From: Nocardia brasiliensis NBRC 14402
Lineage (GTDB): Bacteria > Actinomycetota > Actinomycetes > Mycobacteriales > Mycobacteriaceae
DNA length: 64,000 nt
NCBI RefSeq assembly: GCF_000308475.2
Contig: NZ_BAFT02000068.1
Span: forward strand, 118,508 to 182,507
Reading direction: 5' to 3'
The position numbers were made by a program, and so were the translations under genes. The number at the start of each line of letters is the position of its first letter. Position 1 is the stretch's first letter. Shown here in pieces: positions 1 through 11,127 of the stretch. Below the pieces are notes generated by a model, which was given only the letters and a program-made list of their open reading frames with translations, made no database searches and was not told where the DNA came from.

Positions 1-1820
1 TAGACGCGGACCCCGTGGTCGGTTTCGGTGGCGACGGTGGTCGACGCGCCGATGATCAACAGGGTGCGCATGTCGACGTCCGCCGGGTCGAGCTCGCCGA
101 GCGCGACCACCCGCACCGACTCGGCCGGGCCGCCGACATCGCGGCCGAGCACCACCGGCGTATCCGGCTTGCGATGCTCCAGCAGCAGATCACGCATGGC
201 GCCGACCTGCCAGGTGCGTTGCGAGGAGGCGGGGTTGTAGACGGCGATCGCCATATCGGCGGCGGCCACCGCGGAAAGTCGTTGCGCGACAACCTCCCAC
301 GGCTTGAGCCGGTCGGAGAGCGAGATCATCGCGTAGTCGTGCCCGAGCGGCGCGCCGACCCGGCTGGCGACCGCGTTGGCCGCGGTGAGGCCGGGCAGCA
401 CGCGCACCGGGACGCCGGCCCACTGGGGATCGTCCGCCTCCTCCAGCACGGCCGCCGCCATCGCGAACACCCCCGGATCGCCCGACGACACGACCGCGAC
501 GCGCGCGCCGCGCCGCGCCAGATCCAGTGCCATCGCGGCGCGTTCCGATTCGACCCGGTTGTCGCTGGCGTGCCGTCGCTGTCCCGGGCGGACGGGCACC
601 CGGTTCAGATAGGTGGTGTAACCAACGAGATCCGTTGCCTCCGAAAGTGCTTCGAGCACCTCGCTGGTCGTCCACGCCGCCGCGCCAGGGCCGAGGCCGA
701 CGACGGTGACGTGTCCGCCTTCGGCCGCCCCCGCTGTGCCGAGGGTGGGCTCCTGGACAGCACCGGCTCTGGTGCTCGGCTCGTGCCGGACCGCTGTGAC
801 ATGCTCGCTATCGGCAACACCCGTCGTGTCGAGGGCAGGTTCCGTCGTGGCCCCGGCCAGGGGGTACTGCTCGCTGGATGCTGGGTGGGTGAGCCGCGCC
901 GCAGAGACGTTCTCAGCGGTGTCCTGCTCCTCGAGTTGCGCGGCAACAAATGTGGGCTCTGGCGCGCCGGACGGCGTTGCCGGGGAGCTGTTCTCCGTAT
1001 GGCCGGTGCCAGTAGGGCGATTACGGGTATCCCGGGAGACCTGCTGCGCGGTAGCGGGATTCGCCGTCAGAGCGGGGATGGTGGTCGGGGTGGGGCCGGG
1101 GACCACGGTGATCGCGAAGTACGGTACGTCCGCGTCGTCGACGTCTGCGGCCCGCAGCACCCGCTGCCGGGTGCTGCTCGCCCGTTCGACGTAGTACGCG
1201 TCGTCGAGTCGCCCCGAGTCGGAAAGTGCTTGGCGCACACCGGGATAGGTGCGGCCGAGTTTCATGATGGCGGCGGCCTCGGTATCGCGCAGCCGCCGGG
1301 TGAGTTCGTCCACCGGCATGGTGCCGGGCAGCACGGTCAGCACCTGCTCGCCCTCGACCAGCGGGGTGCCGAGCGCGGCCGACGCGGCGCTCACCGAGGT
1401 GATGCCCGGAATGATCTCGGCCTCGAACCGGTCGGCCAGCCGCCGGTGCATATGCATGTAGGAGCTGTAGAAGAGCGGGTCACCCGCGGCGAGCAACGCC
1501 ACCGACCGGCCTGCCGCCAGATGGGCGGCCAAGCGTTGCGCCGCCTGCTCGTAGAACTCGTCGATGGCGCCCTGATAGCCGCCGGGGTGGTCGGTGGTCT
1601 CGGTCGTCACCGGGTAGACGAGATGCTCCTCGAGCTGGTCCGCGCGCAGGTACGGCGCGGCGATGGCGCGCGAGATGCTGCGTCCGTGCCGCGCGCTGTG
1701 GAACGCGATCACGTCGGCGGCGGTGATCACCCGCGCCGCCTTCACCGTGACCAGTTCCGGATCGCCGGGACCGAGCCCGACCCCCCACAGTTTGCCGGGA
1801 GTATTCGTCGTCTCGGTCAT
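1..1820 (-). CDS. cobIJ: CobIJ: precorrin-2 C20-methyltransferase / precorrin-3B C17-methyltransferase fusion (3' end cut by window)
   Basis: Two SAM-dependent methyltransferases of the aerobic (oxygen-requiring) cobalamin pathway in one cytoplasmic polypeptide. The N-terminal CobI half starts M-T-E-T-T with the tetrapyrrole-methylase motif GVGLGPGDPELVT. The CobJ half begins near position 705 with VTVVGLGPG, continues with SSGDPGVFAMA, and ends with the family-typical D-M-R-T-L-L-I-I-G-A-S-T-T. The reading frame leaves the window there, so only a few residues should be missing. Between the halves (about 700-1080) is an acidic Ala/Pro/Thr/Glu-rich linker of roughly 110-120 residues with no recognisable fold. 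The start is the ATG at 1820, which overlaps the cobH stop as ATGA, so the two genes are translationally coupled. The fusion is usual in Mycobacteriales; the long linker is the odd part. Confidence 0.93.
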   Translation of the reverse strand, partial: MTETTNTPGKLWGVGLGPGDPELVTVKAARVITAADVIAFHSARHGRSISRAIAAPYLRADQLEEHLVYPVTTETTDHPGGYQGAIDEFYEQAAQRLAAHLAAGRSVALLAAGDPLFYSSYMHMHRRLADRFEAEIIPGITSVSAASAALGTPLVEGEQVLTVLPGTMPVDELTRRLRDTEAAAIMKLGRTYPGVRQALSDSGRLDDAYYVERASSTRQRVLRAADVDDADVPYFAITVVPGPTPTTIPALTANPATAQQVSRDTRNRPTGTGHTENSSPATPSGAPEPTFVAAQLEEQDTAENVSAARLTHPASSEQYPLAGATTEPALDTTGVADSEHVTAVRHEPSTRAGAVQEPTLGTAGAAEGGHVTVVGLGPGAAAWTTSEVLEALSEATDLVGYTTYLNRVPVRPGQRRHASDNRVESERAAMALDLARRGARVAVVSSGDPGVFAMAAAVLEEADDPQWAGVPVRVLPGLTAANAVASRVGAPLGHDYAMISLSDRLKPWEVVAQRLSAVAAADMAIAVYNPASSQRTWQVGAMRDLLLEHRKPDTPVVLGRDVGGPAESVRVVALGELDPADVDMRTLLIIGASTTVATETDHGVRV

Positions 1821-2452
1821 TCCTGTTCGCTCGCAATCGCATTCAACGCCGAAGCGGTGATGGCGCTGCCCCCGCGCCTGCCCCGGACGGTGAGGAACTC
1901 GACCCCGCCGAAAGCGGCCAGCGCGTCCTTGGATTCGGCGGCGCCGATGAAGCCGACCGGGATGCCGAGCACGGCGGCGGGCCGGGGCGCACCCGCGTCC
2001 AGTAGGTCCAGCAGATGGAACAGCGCGGTCGGCGCGTTCCCGATGGCGACCACCGCGCCGTCGAGCCGGTCCCGCCACAGCTCCAGGGCGGCCGCGGAAC
2101 GCGTATTGCCCATGGCGGCAGCGAGTTCCGGCACCCGCGGGTCGGTCAGCGTGCAGATCACCTCGTTGTCCGCGGGCAGTCGCTTGCGCGTCACGCCCGA
2201 GGCGACCATGTTCGCGTCGCACAGAATCGGCGCGCCGGCCCGCAGGGCCGTGCGCGCCGCGGCCACCACAGCGGGCGAAAACGCCACGTCCGCGGCCAGA
2301 TCCACCTGTCCGCAGCCGTGGATCATCCGCACCACCACCTGCGCGACGTCCGGCGGGAACCCGCTGAGGTCCGCCTCGTCGCGGATCATCGCGAACGAGC
2401 GCCGATAGATCTCGGCGCCGTCGGTGAGGTAGCTGGCACGCACGTCGGACAT
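1817..2452 (-). CDS. cobH: Precorrin-8X methylmutase (precorrin isomerase) CobH
   Basis: CobH moves the C11 methyl group of precorrin-8X to C12, giving hydrogenobyrinic acid. The 211-residue product has family features: a Y-L-T-D-G-A-E-I-Y-x-x-S-F start, the H-G-C-G-Q segment (catalytic histidine region) and P-T-A-L-F-H-L near residue 140. Length matches the usual ~208-215. Two ATG codons (2458 and 2452) and a GTG (2461) are available; AGGG lies 8 nt before the ATG at 2452, so that start is preferred. The gene reads into cobIJ with a 4-base overlap. Upstream, toward cobG, it is separated by the Lrp and dimethylargininase genes, so it probably has its own promoter or depends on read-through from the Lrp gene. 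Confidence 0.93.
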   Translation of the reverse strand: MSDVRASYLTDGAEIYRRSFAMIRDEADLSGFPPDVAQVVVRMIHGCGQVDLAADVAFSPAVVAAARTALRAGAPILCDANMVASGVTRKRLPADNEVICTLTDPRVPELAAAMGNTRSAAALELWRDRLDGAVVAIGNAPTALFHLLDLLDAGAPRPAAVLGIPVGFIGAAESKDALAAFGGVEFLTVRGRRGGSAITASALNAIASEQE

Positions 2453-2506
2453 GCGCATCACCCTAGGACGTGCGCGCCCGCCCAGTTCGGCGCGGGTAGC
2501 CGGAGC

Positions 2507-2944
2507 TCAGGTGCGGGGACGTTCGAGGATGCGGGACATGACGATGGAACTGCGGGTCCGTCCGACCCGCGCGTTCTCCCGGATGCGTTCGACGGTGACC
2601 TCGATTTCGGCCATGTCCGTGGCCATCACGTGCACCAGCGCGTCGGCCTCGCCCGCGATCGTCCACACGCCGACCACCTGTGGAATCGGTTCCAGACTGC
2701 GGCGCAGTTCGGCGGGGGAGATGTTGTCGCGGTAGTAGACCTCGACGTAGGCCTCGGTTTTCCAGCCGAGCGCGGCGGGATTCACCAGCGCGGTGAAGCC
2801 GATGATCTGCTTGCTCGCCACCATCTTGTCGACGCGGCGCTTCACCGCGGGCGCGGTCAGCCCCACCGCGCTGCCGATCTCCTGGAACGAGGCCCGGGCC
2901 TGTCTGAGCAGGTGCTCCAGGATCCGCCGGTCGATGTCGTCCAC
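2507..2944 (-). CDS. Lrp/AsnC-family transcriptional regulator
   Basis: A 145-residue regulator with an N-terminal winged helix-turn-helix (D-D-I-D-R-R-I-L through A-V-K-R-R-V-D-K-M) and a C-terminal RAM/AsnC ligand domain (Y-V-E-V-Y-Y through S-R-I-L-E). The start is taken as GTG 2944 because GAAAGGG sits 7 nt upstream; longer open frame upstream has no ribosome site and extends past the family's usual N terminus. It is transcribed divergently from the dimethylargininase-like gene at 3083, the arrangement of Rv2323c/Rv2324 in M. tuberculosis. That suggests it controls the hydrolase in response to an arginine-related amino acid; the ligand is inferred, not seen. Confidence 0.88.
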   Translation of the reverse strand: MDDIDRRILEHLLRQARASFQEIGSAVGLTAPAVKRRVDKMVASKQIIGFTALVNPAALGWKTEAYVEVYYRDNISPAELRRSLEPIPQVVGVWTIAGEADALVHVMATDMAEIEVTVERIRENARVGRTRSSIVMSRILERPRT

Positions 2945-3082
2945 GTCACAACCCTTTCTTCGATGCACAATAATTCGATGTTCTAGGGCAGATATGCGCA
3001 ACGAATCGCTGTTTCTGGCGCAATAGTAGGCGAATTACTGTCGTGTAAGCCGCAAGATCGCGCCGACCTACCGGGAGACACG

Positions 3083-3922
3083 TTGACTTCTGTAGCCACC
3101 CTCCGCGCCGAGTCCACCGCACGTCAGCCGTTGCCGAAACGGTTCGTCATGTGCCGGCCGGACCACTTCGAGGTCACCTACTGCATCAATCCGTGGATGG
3201 ATCCGGACGCGCCCGTCGACCGGGCCCTCGCCCTGGACCAGTGGGAGCGGCTGCGCGCCACCTACCAGGAGCACGGGCACAAAGTCGATGTCGTGCCCGG
3301 CGTGCCCGGCCTGCCCGACATGGTCTTCGCCGCGAACGGCGGCCTGGTGATCGGCGACCGCGCGATGTCGGCCAAGTTCACCCACGCCGAGCGGGCCGCC
3401 GAAGGTCCCGCCTACCACCGCTGGTTCGCCCAGCACGGTCTGGCCGGGCTGGTCGACGCCCGCGAGGTGAACGAGGGCGAGGGCGATTTCCTGCTGGTCG
3501 GTGAGCGGTTGCTCGCCGGGATGGGTTTCCGTAGCTCGCCGGCGGCGCATCAGGAAGTGGCGCAGCACTTTTCCCGCGAGGTGATCTCGCTCGAACTGGT
3601 CGACCCGCGCTTCTACCACCTCGACACCGTGCTGTTGCCGCTCGACGCCACCACCATCGCCTACTTCCCGCCCGCCTTCAGCGCCGCGAGCCAGGCGGTA
3701 CTCGCCGAACTCTTCCCCGACGCCATCGTCGCCATCGACGCCGACGCCGAAGTGCTCGGATTGAACGGCGTCTCCGACGGTTTCAACGTCTTCCTCAGCG
3801 ACAAAGCCGTCACCCTCAGCGAATCCCTGCGCGAGCGCGGCTTCAACCCGATCGGCATCGACATGTCCGAACTGCTCAAAGCCGGCGGCAGCGTCAAATG
3901 CTGCACCCTCGAAATCCACTGA
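3083..3922 (+). CDS. Dimethylargininase / amidinotransferase-fold hydrolase (Rv2323c-like)
   Basis: Member of the guanidino-group-modifying (pentein fold) superfamily. The 279 residues carry P-D-M-V-F-A-A-N-G-G (acidic substrate-binding residue), F-Y-H-L-D-T (catalytic His) and a C-terminal G-G-S-V-K-C-C-T-L motif holding the nucleophilic Cys. The expected chemistry is hydrolysis of N-omega-methylated arginine to citrulline plus an amine, or of arginine or another guanidine; sequence cannot decide which. The start is TTG 3083 with GGGAGA 5 nt upstream. In mycobacteria the orthologous gene is followed by ornithine aminotransferase (rocD); here a terminator and then convergent cobG follow instead, so the pathway partner is missing locally. 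Confidence 0.85.
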   Translation: MTSVATLRAESTARQPLPKRFVMCRPDHFEVTYCINPWMDPDAPVDRALALDQWERLRATYQEHGHKVDVVPGVPGLPDMVFAANGGLVIGDRAMSAKFTHAERAAEGPAYHRWFAQHGLAGLVDAREVNEGEGDFLLVGERLLAGMGFRSSPAAHQEVAQHFSREVISLELVDPRFYHLDTVLLPLDATTIAYFPPAFSAASQAVLAELFPDAIVAIDADAEVLGLNGVSDGFNVFLSDKAVTLSESLRERGFNPIGIDMSELLKAGGSVKCCTLEIH

Positions 3923-3937
3923 CACCACCGGAATAGC

Positions 3938-3979
3938 ACGGCCCGAGGGCTGCGGCCGCCACCGCAACCCTCGGGCCGT
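3938..3979. terminator. Strong hairpin between the dimethylargininase gene and cobG
   Basis: Arms ACGGCCCGAGGGCTGCGG and CCGCAACCCTCGGGCCGT pair with one internal mismatch around a 6-nt loop. It lies 15 nt after the hydrolase stop and downstream of convergent cobG, so it could end transcription from both sides. No T-tract follows. The 265 bases from here to the cobG stop hold no gene I can support. Confidence 0.75.
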
Positions 3980-4244
3980 TGCCGTGCCGGAGGTATGGCG
4001 AAGGAGTGGCCCGCGCGGGGCGACCTGTGCCGGTGGCGCCCGGCGGACCGCGGCCTCAGCGCAAGCGCGGCCGAACGCGTGGCGGGTCTTCGCGTCCTCT
4101 GGGCCGGACGGTTTGGACGTGTCGGTGAGGCCCCGTCAGCGGGCGCGGGCTCATGTACCGGGGAGCCGAAGTAGACATCGGCCGCGGCAACGATGTCGTC
4201 TCCACCGCGACCGAGATCAGCCGGGCCGCGTCGCGGGCGGTGGT

Positions 4245-5630
4245 TCAGTCGATGCGGTAGCCGGAATCTGTGGCGATGACGTCGGTGACTTCGCCGCGGG
4301 GGCGGCCGCAGCGGCGTTCGCAGCCGGACCAGTGTTGGCGGCCTGCGACGGTCACATCGGTGGCGTTCAGTGAAAGGGGTTGGTGCGCGGGGGAATCGGC
4401 GGCGGTGCCGGGCTCGGGAGCATCGGTGTGGGCAGGCGGATCGGCGTGCGCGGGCACCTCGGCGGCGGGCGCATCGGCGTGAGCGGACGGATCGGCATCG
4501 GCGGGCGAATCGGCGTTGGCGGGCACCTCGGCGGCAGACGCCTCGGCGGTGGGCGGATTGGCGGCGGGCGAATCGGCTTGGACCGCTGGGTCGTTCGCAG
4601 GCGCGAGTACTCGGCCGGATTCGATCGCGTCGGTGACGTCGGCGCGGACGTCGGTCAGTGCTTTGGCGCAACCGGGGCGGCCGGCGCAGGCGCTGACCTG
4701 TAGCCAGGGGGAGTTGGCGTCGAAGATGAGGCCCATGGGGGCTAGCACTCGGACGACCTGTTCGGCGGCCCACTCGTCGAGGTCGGCGATGATGAGGCTG
4801 CGCCACGGGGTGAGGAAGACGGGACGTTCTATCGCGGCGATGAATTCGGCGGTGCGGGCGGGCAGCGAACCCAGCCGCACGCCGGCGCCGAGGCTGACCG
4901 ATCCGTTGTCTTGATCCAGCCAGCCGATCGGAATATTTTGGGCGGCACCGAATTCCAGTCGCTCGGCGCTGCGGTCGAGGCCGAGGTGCTCGGCCACTCG
5001 CTCGGCGCCGTCGGCGATGTCGTGCAGCCGCCACTGCCCGGTCTCGTCGTCGCGCAGGTCCAGGAAGCCGTGTGCCGCGGCGAGCACGACGTCCACCGCG
5101 TCGACCGCGGAGATCCGGATGCCGGCGTCCGCTCCGGCCAGCACCAGCGCGAATTCGTCTGGGCCCGTGGCATGTACGCCGATATCGCCGCTCAACCCGC
5201 TGACGTCGCCGCGCCCGTCGTCGAGCGTGAACAGCACCCGTCCGGGCAGGTCGGCGAGCCGGGGTGCGGCGAGCAGTCCCGCGTCGAGCACCGGCACGAA
5301 CCGGTGCACATCGGAGGTTCCGCCGATGCGACCCGACAGCGGGGAGGCGACGATATTGCGCACCCGCTCGTGCGTCCGGCTCGGCAACAGTCCGGCCGCG
5401 TCGAGCCGCTCGGTCAGCGCCGCCGCGTCCCGCACCTGCCGCACCTGCAGATTCCCGCGTGAGGTGAGTTCGAGATGCCCGTCTCCGAGGTCGCGCGCCG
5501 CTTCCGCCAGCACTTGCAATTGCGCCGGTTCGATCCGCCCGCCGGGCACCCGGATCCGAGCCAGCGGCCCGTCCGCCGCCTCGTGCAGCCGCAGCACCCC
5601 AGGGCAAGAATCCGGAACCCGTCGCGTCAT
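4245..5630 (-). CDS. cobG: Precorrin-3B synthase CobG with a low-complexity insertion
   Basis: CobG is the Fe-S monooxygenase that converts precorrin-3A to precorrin-3B (C20 hydroxylation and lactone formation), the oxygen-dependent step of the aerobic pathway. The protein belongs to the sulfite/nitrite reductase fold: N-terminal ferredoxin-like half (G-H-L-E-L-T-S-R-G-N-L-Q-V-R), siroheme-type repeats, and the two Cys pairs for the [4Fe-4S] cluster, S-A-C-A-G-R-P-G-C-A and S-G-C-E-R-R-C-G-R. Between the pairs lies a ~75-residue Ala/Asp/Pro/Ser/His-rich imperfect repeat, making it 461 residues rather than the usual ~370-400. The start ATG at 5630 is followed by a typical N terminus. cobG is on the same strand as cobH-cobIJ but separated from them by two genes. 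Confidence 0.92.
   Translation of the reverse strand: MTRRVPDSCPGVLRLHEAADGPLARIRVPGGRIEPAQLQVLAEAARDLGDGHLELTSRGNLQVRQVRDAAALTERLDAAGLLPSRTHERVRNIVASPLSGRIGGTSDVHRFVPVLDAGLLAAPRLADLPGRVLFTLDDGRGDVSGLSGDIGVHATGPDEFALVLAGADAGIRISAVDAVDVVLAAAHGFLDLRDDETGQWRLHDIADGAERVAEHLGLDRSAERLEFGAAQNIPIGWLDQDNGSVSLGAGVRLGSLPARTAEFIAAIERPVFLTPWRSLIIADLDEWAAEQVVRVLAPMGLIFDANSPWLQVSACAGRPGCAKALTDVRADVTDAIESGRVLAPANDPAVQADSPAANPPTAEASAAEVPANADSPADADPSAHADAPAAEVPAHADPPAHTDAPEPGTAADSPAHQPLSLNATDVTVAGRQHWSGCERRCGRPRGEVTDVIATDSGYRID
4383..4602 (-). repeat. Low-complexity in-frame insertion inside cobG
   Basis: Imperfect repeats of GCCGCCGAGGTGCCCGC-like and GCGGATTCGCC-like units encode A-D-S-P, A-A-E-V-P and A-H-A-D-(A/P)-P units. 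The frame is maintained and flanking cluster-binding motifs are intact, so this looks like an expansion tolerated as a surface loop, not a frameshift. Confidence 0.8.
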
Positions 5631-5712
5631 AGTCTCCCCAGCCTACGAAACCGCCCCGGCGCAGCGCGGCGGCACCGGCCGGCGCGCACGCCGCCCGGTG
5701 CCGCCGGGGGAA

Positions 5713-6309
5713 CTATTTCAACGCCACCCGGACTCCGCCGGAGAACATCGAATCGTGGAACTCGATCGCGGCCGGGTCGGTGCCTTTCGGCACGTCGAAC
5801 ACGATCGTGACCGCCACTTTGTTGCCGGGATTGATCTCACCGACGAACTGTGGGTTCACCGCCATTTCCGCGGCGGTGTCGTTGGTGAACGAGCGTCCCT
5901 GGGCGTCGATCAGTTTCTGGTTGTCGGCGAAGTAGCTCTGCGGTTCGCTGCCGATATTGCTGACGTCGACACGTACCAGGATGAATTCACCCTGCGCGTC
6001 CTCTTTCAGGAATTCGTTGTCACCGACCGTTGTCACCGGCGGATCGACCCCCGTGACCGAGAACGCGAACTTGCCGTCCCGAACTTCGGTGCCGGCCGGT
6101 TCGGTGGTGCTGCGTTTGTCGTCGACCTTCGATACTTCGTTGGTAACCAGTGCGATACAGCCTACGAAAAGCGCTGCGATCAGCACGAATACACCGAGTA
6201 ATGCCCACGGCCAGATGCGTCGCCGCCGGGGCGGCGCATAGCCCGGCTGTCCGTACGGCGGCGGAGTAGCCGGCCCTTGCCACGGCTGGGGTGCTTGTGG
6301 AGCAGTCAA
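5713..6309 (-). CDS. Membrane-anchored DUF4352-type protein, probably exported
   Basis: A 198-residue protein: a Pro/Gln/Tyr-rich cytosolic tail, a basic stretch R-R-R-R, one transmembrane helix (W-P-W-A-L-L-G-V-F-V-L-I-A-A-L-F-V-G), then an extracytoplasmic beta-sandwich domain resembling DUF4352 (F-I-L-V-R-V-D-V-S-N-I-G, then V-F-D-V-P-K-G). The function of this family is unknown; many are surface lipoprotein-like. The start is chosen at TTG 6309 because GGAAGGA lies 6 nt upstream; the frame is open a further 27 codons to a possible start at 6390 without a ribosome site. It is divergent from cobN. Confidence 0.72.
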   Translation of the reverse strand: MTAPQAPQPWQGPATPPPYGQPGYAPPRRRRIWPWALLGVFVLIAALFVGCIALVTNEVSKVDDKRSTTEPAGTEVRDGKFAFSVTGVDPPVTTVGDNEFLKEDAQGEFILVRVDVSNIGSEPQSYFADNQKLIDAQGRSFTNDTAAEMAVNPQFVGEINPGNKVAVTIVFDVPKGTDPAAIEFHDSMFSGGVRVALK

Positions 6310-6519
6310 AGCGGGTCCTTCCGAAATTGCCGCAGAGAGGTCCCCCTGCGACAGCTGAATCTGGCTACGGTCGACTCGTAGCTGATTCATAGCGGTTACA
6401 CATTGCTGTGTTACAGCTCACAAATCATCGGGACCGCAATCGGGCGCTGACGGGCGCGGCTTCGAACCATTTCGCGCTGCCGATCCCGGTGAACATGGCC
6501 AACCTCGGTGCGTCGCGCC

Positions 6520-6700
6520 GCGACGCGCGGGGTAGCATCCCAGGGCTCGGCGGGTGACGAGGAAACCGGTGTAAATCCGGTGCGGTCGCGCCACTGTGAA
6601 AGCCAGACCCTCTGGGCTTGCCCACTCCGCCGGCTCCGCTGGCTGCCGAACCCCGGCAGCGAGCAGCGAACACCCGATGGGCGCGTCACCCGAGGAAGGC
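6520..6700 (+). ncRNA. Cobalamin riboswitch controlling cobN
   Basis: The conserved B12-aptamer core is plain at 6561-6599: G-GAAACCGGTG-TAAATCCGG-TGCGG-TCGCG-CCACTGTGA matches the family pattern (GGAA..CCGGTG..AATCCGG.GC.G.CCGCCACTGT). Further pairing elements follow (AGCCAGACCCTCTGGGCT). The cobN ribosome-binding site GAGGAAGG (6692-6699) lies at the 3' edge of the element, so translational control by sequestration is the natural reading: B12 binding would hide the site. Outer boundaries are approximate because P1 was not folded by computation. Confidence 0.87.
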
Positions 6701-6708
6701 TGCCACCT

Positions 6709-10326
<3,618 letters not shown>

Positions 10327-10338
10327 TCCGGAAAAGCA

Positions 10339-10358
10339 ACCCCCCAATTATCGGGGGA
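10339..10358 (+). terminator. Short hairpin after cobN
   Basis: CCCCC-AATTAT-CGGGGG type hairpin 13 nt after the cobN stop, followed by AATTTCGAAAT. The stem is short (5-6 bp) and the T-run weak, so it may be only a partial terminator. Confidence 0.45.
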
Positions 10359-10504
10359 ATTTCGAAATCGCTGATCTTGCAGGGCAATTCGATCTGCCGA
10401 ATGCTCTCGACAACATCATTGCCGAGAGCGCATGATCGATGGTGTTTCCACGGCCGTTTGCCGAGGAAACGCCAATCGAATCGGCTAGATGATTGGAAAG
10501 CCTT

Positions 10505-11032
10505 ATGAATATCAGGAAATTCGTAGCGACCGCAGCCCTCACCATTGCCGCGACCGGTATCGCCGCCGCCACCGCGCACGGTGAGGTGCAGGTGGCCGAC
10601 GCGATCAGCGGCGTCGATCAGGGGGTGGCCTACACCGCCACCGTCGCACCGGACCACTCGAGCGCGACCGTCACGCTCGCCTCCGGCAAGTTCGTGCTCA
10701 CGCCCGATCAGGGCATCTCCGTCGTGGCGCCGGACGGCTCGCTGGTCGCCACCGTGCCGACCACGATGCAGTCGGTGTCGGGGCAGCAGGTTCGGGTGGC
10801 GCCGCAGGTCGACGCCGCCGCAACCACTTTGACGCTGCAGCCGGTCGGGGCCGCGGTCCCGGAGCTGGGCGCACCGCAATTCATCGGTGACGCCGGCACC
10901 ACCGTCGCGGGCGTGTTGATCGGCTGCGCGATCGGCTTCCTGATCGGGCTGATCTTCGCGATTATCGGGGCCATCCCCGGTTGCATCATCGGTGGCATCA
11001 TCGGCGGTATCGCGGGCGCCAACCAGCCCTAG
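10505..11032 (+). CDS. Small secreted protein with C-terminal glycine-zipper hydrophobic segment
   Basis: A 175-residue protein. An N-terminal signal peptide (M-N-I-R-K-F-V-A-T-A-A-L...A-T-A-H-G) is followed by a ~100-residue beta-rich soluble region and then a C-terminal hydrophobic stretch dense in Gly/Ile (G-V-L-I-G-C-A-I-G-F-L-I-G-L-I-F-A-I-I-G and G-C-I-I-G-G-I-I-G-G-I-A-G). From memory this layout is common among Nocardia secreted proteins of unknown function; I cannot name a role. The C-terminal glycine zipper suggests insertion into or assembly at a membrane, possibly the mycomembrane. The start is ATG 10505, with GGAAAG 5 nt upstream. Confidence 0.75.
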   Translation: MNIRKFVATAALTIAATGIAAATAHGEVQVADAISGVDQGVAYTATVAPDHSSATVTLASGKFVLTPDQGISVVAPDGSLVATVPTTMQSVSGQQVRVAPQVDAAATTLTLQPVGAAVPELGAPQFIGDAGTTVAGVLIGCAIGFLIGLIFAIIGAIPGCIIGGIIGGIAGANQP

Positions 11033-11127
11033 TAGGTAATCGCAGTACGAGCGAACCCGGTCGCGATCGGCCCGGTGCCGAGTCGGCCGGGTTTCGCTAT
11101 TTTCCCGAATTGTGCTGCGTCGAAGTT

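Noticed and set aside
15..2408. A ~800-codon plus-strand frame across cobIJ and cobH
   Set aside because: Antisense shadow. The minus strand encodes intact CobI, CobJ and CobH motifs, while the plus frame is Arg/Gly/His-rich without any recognisable fold.
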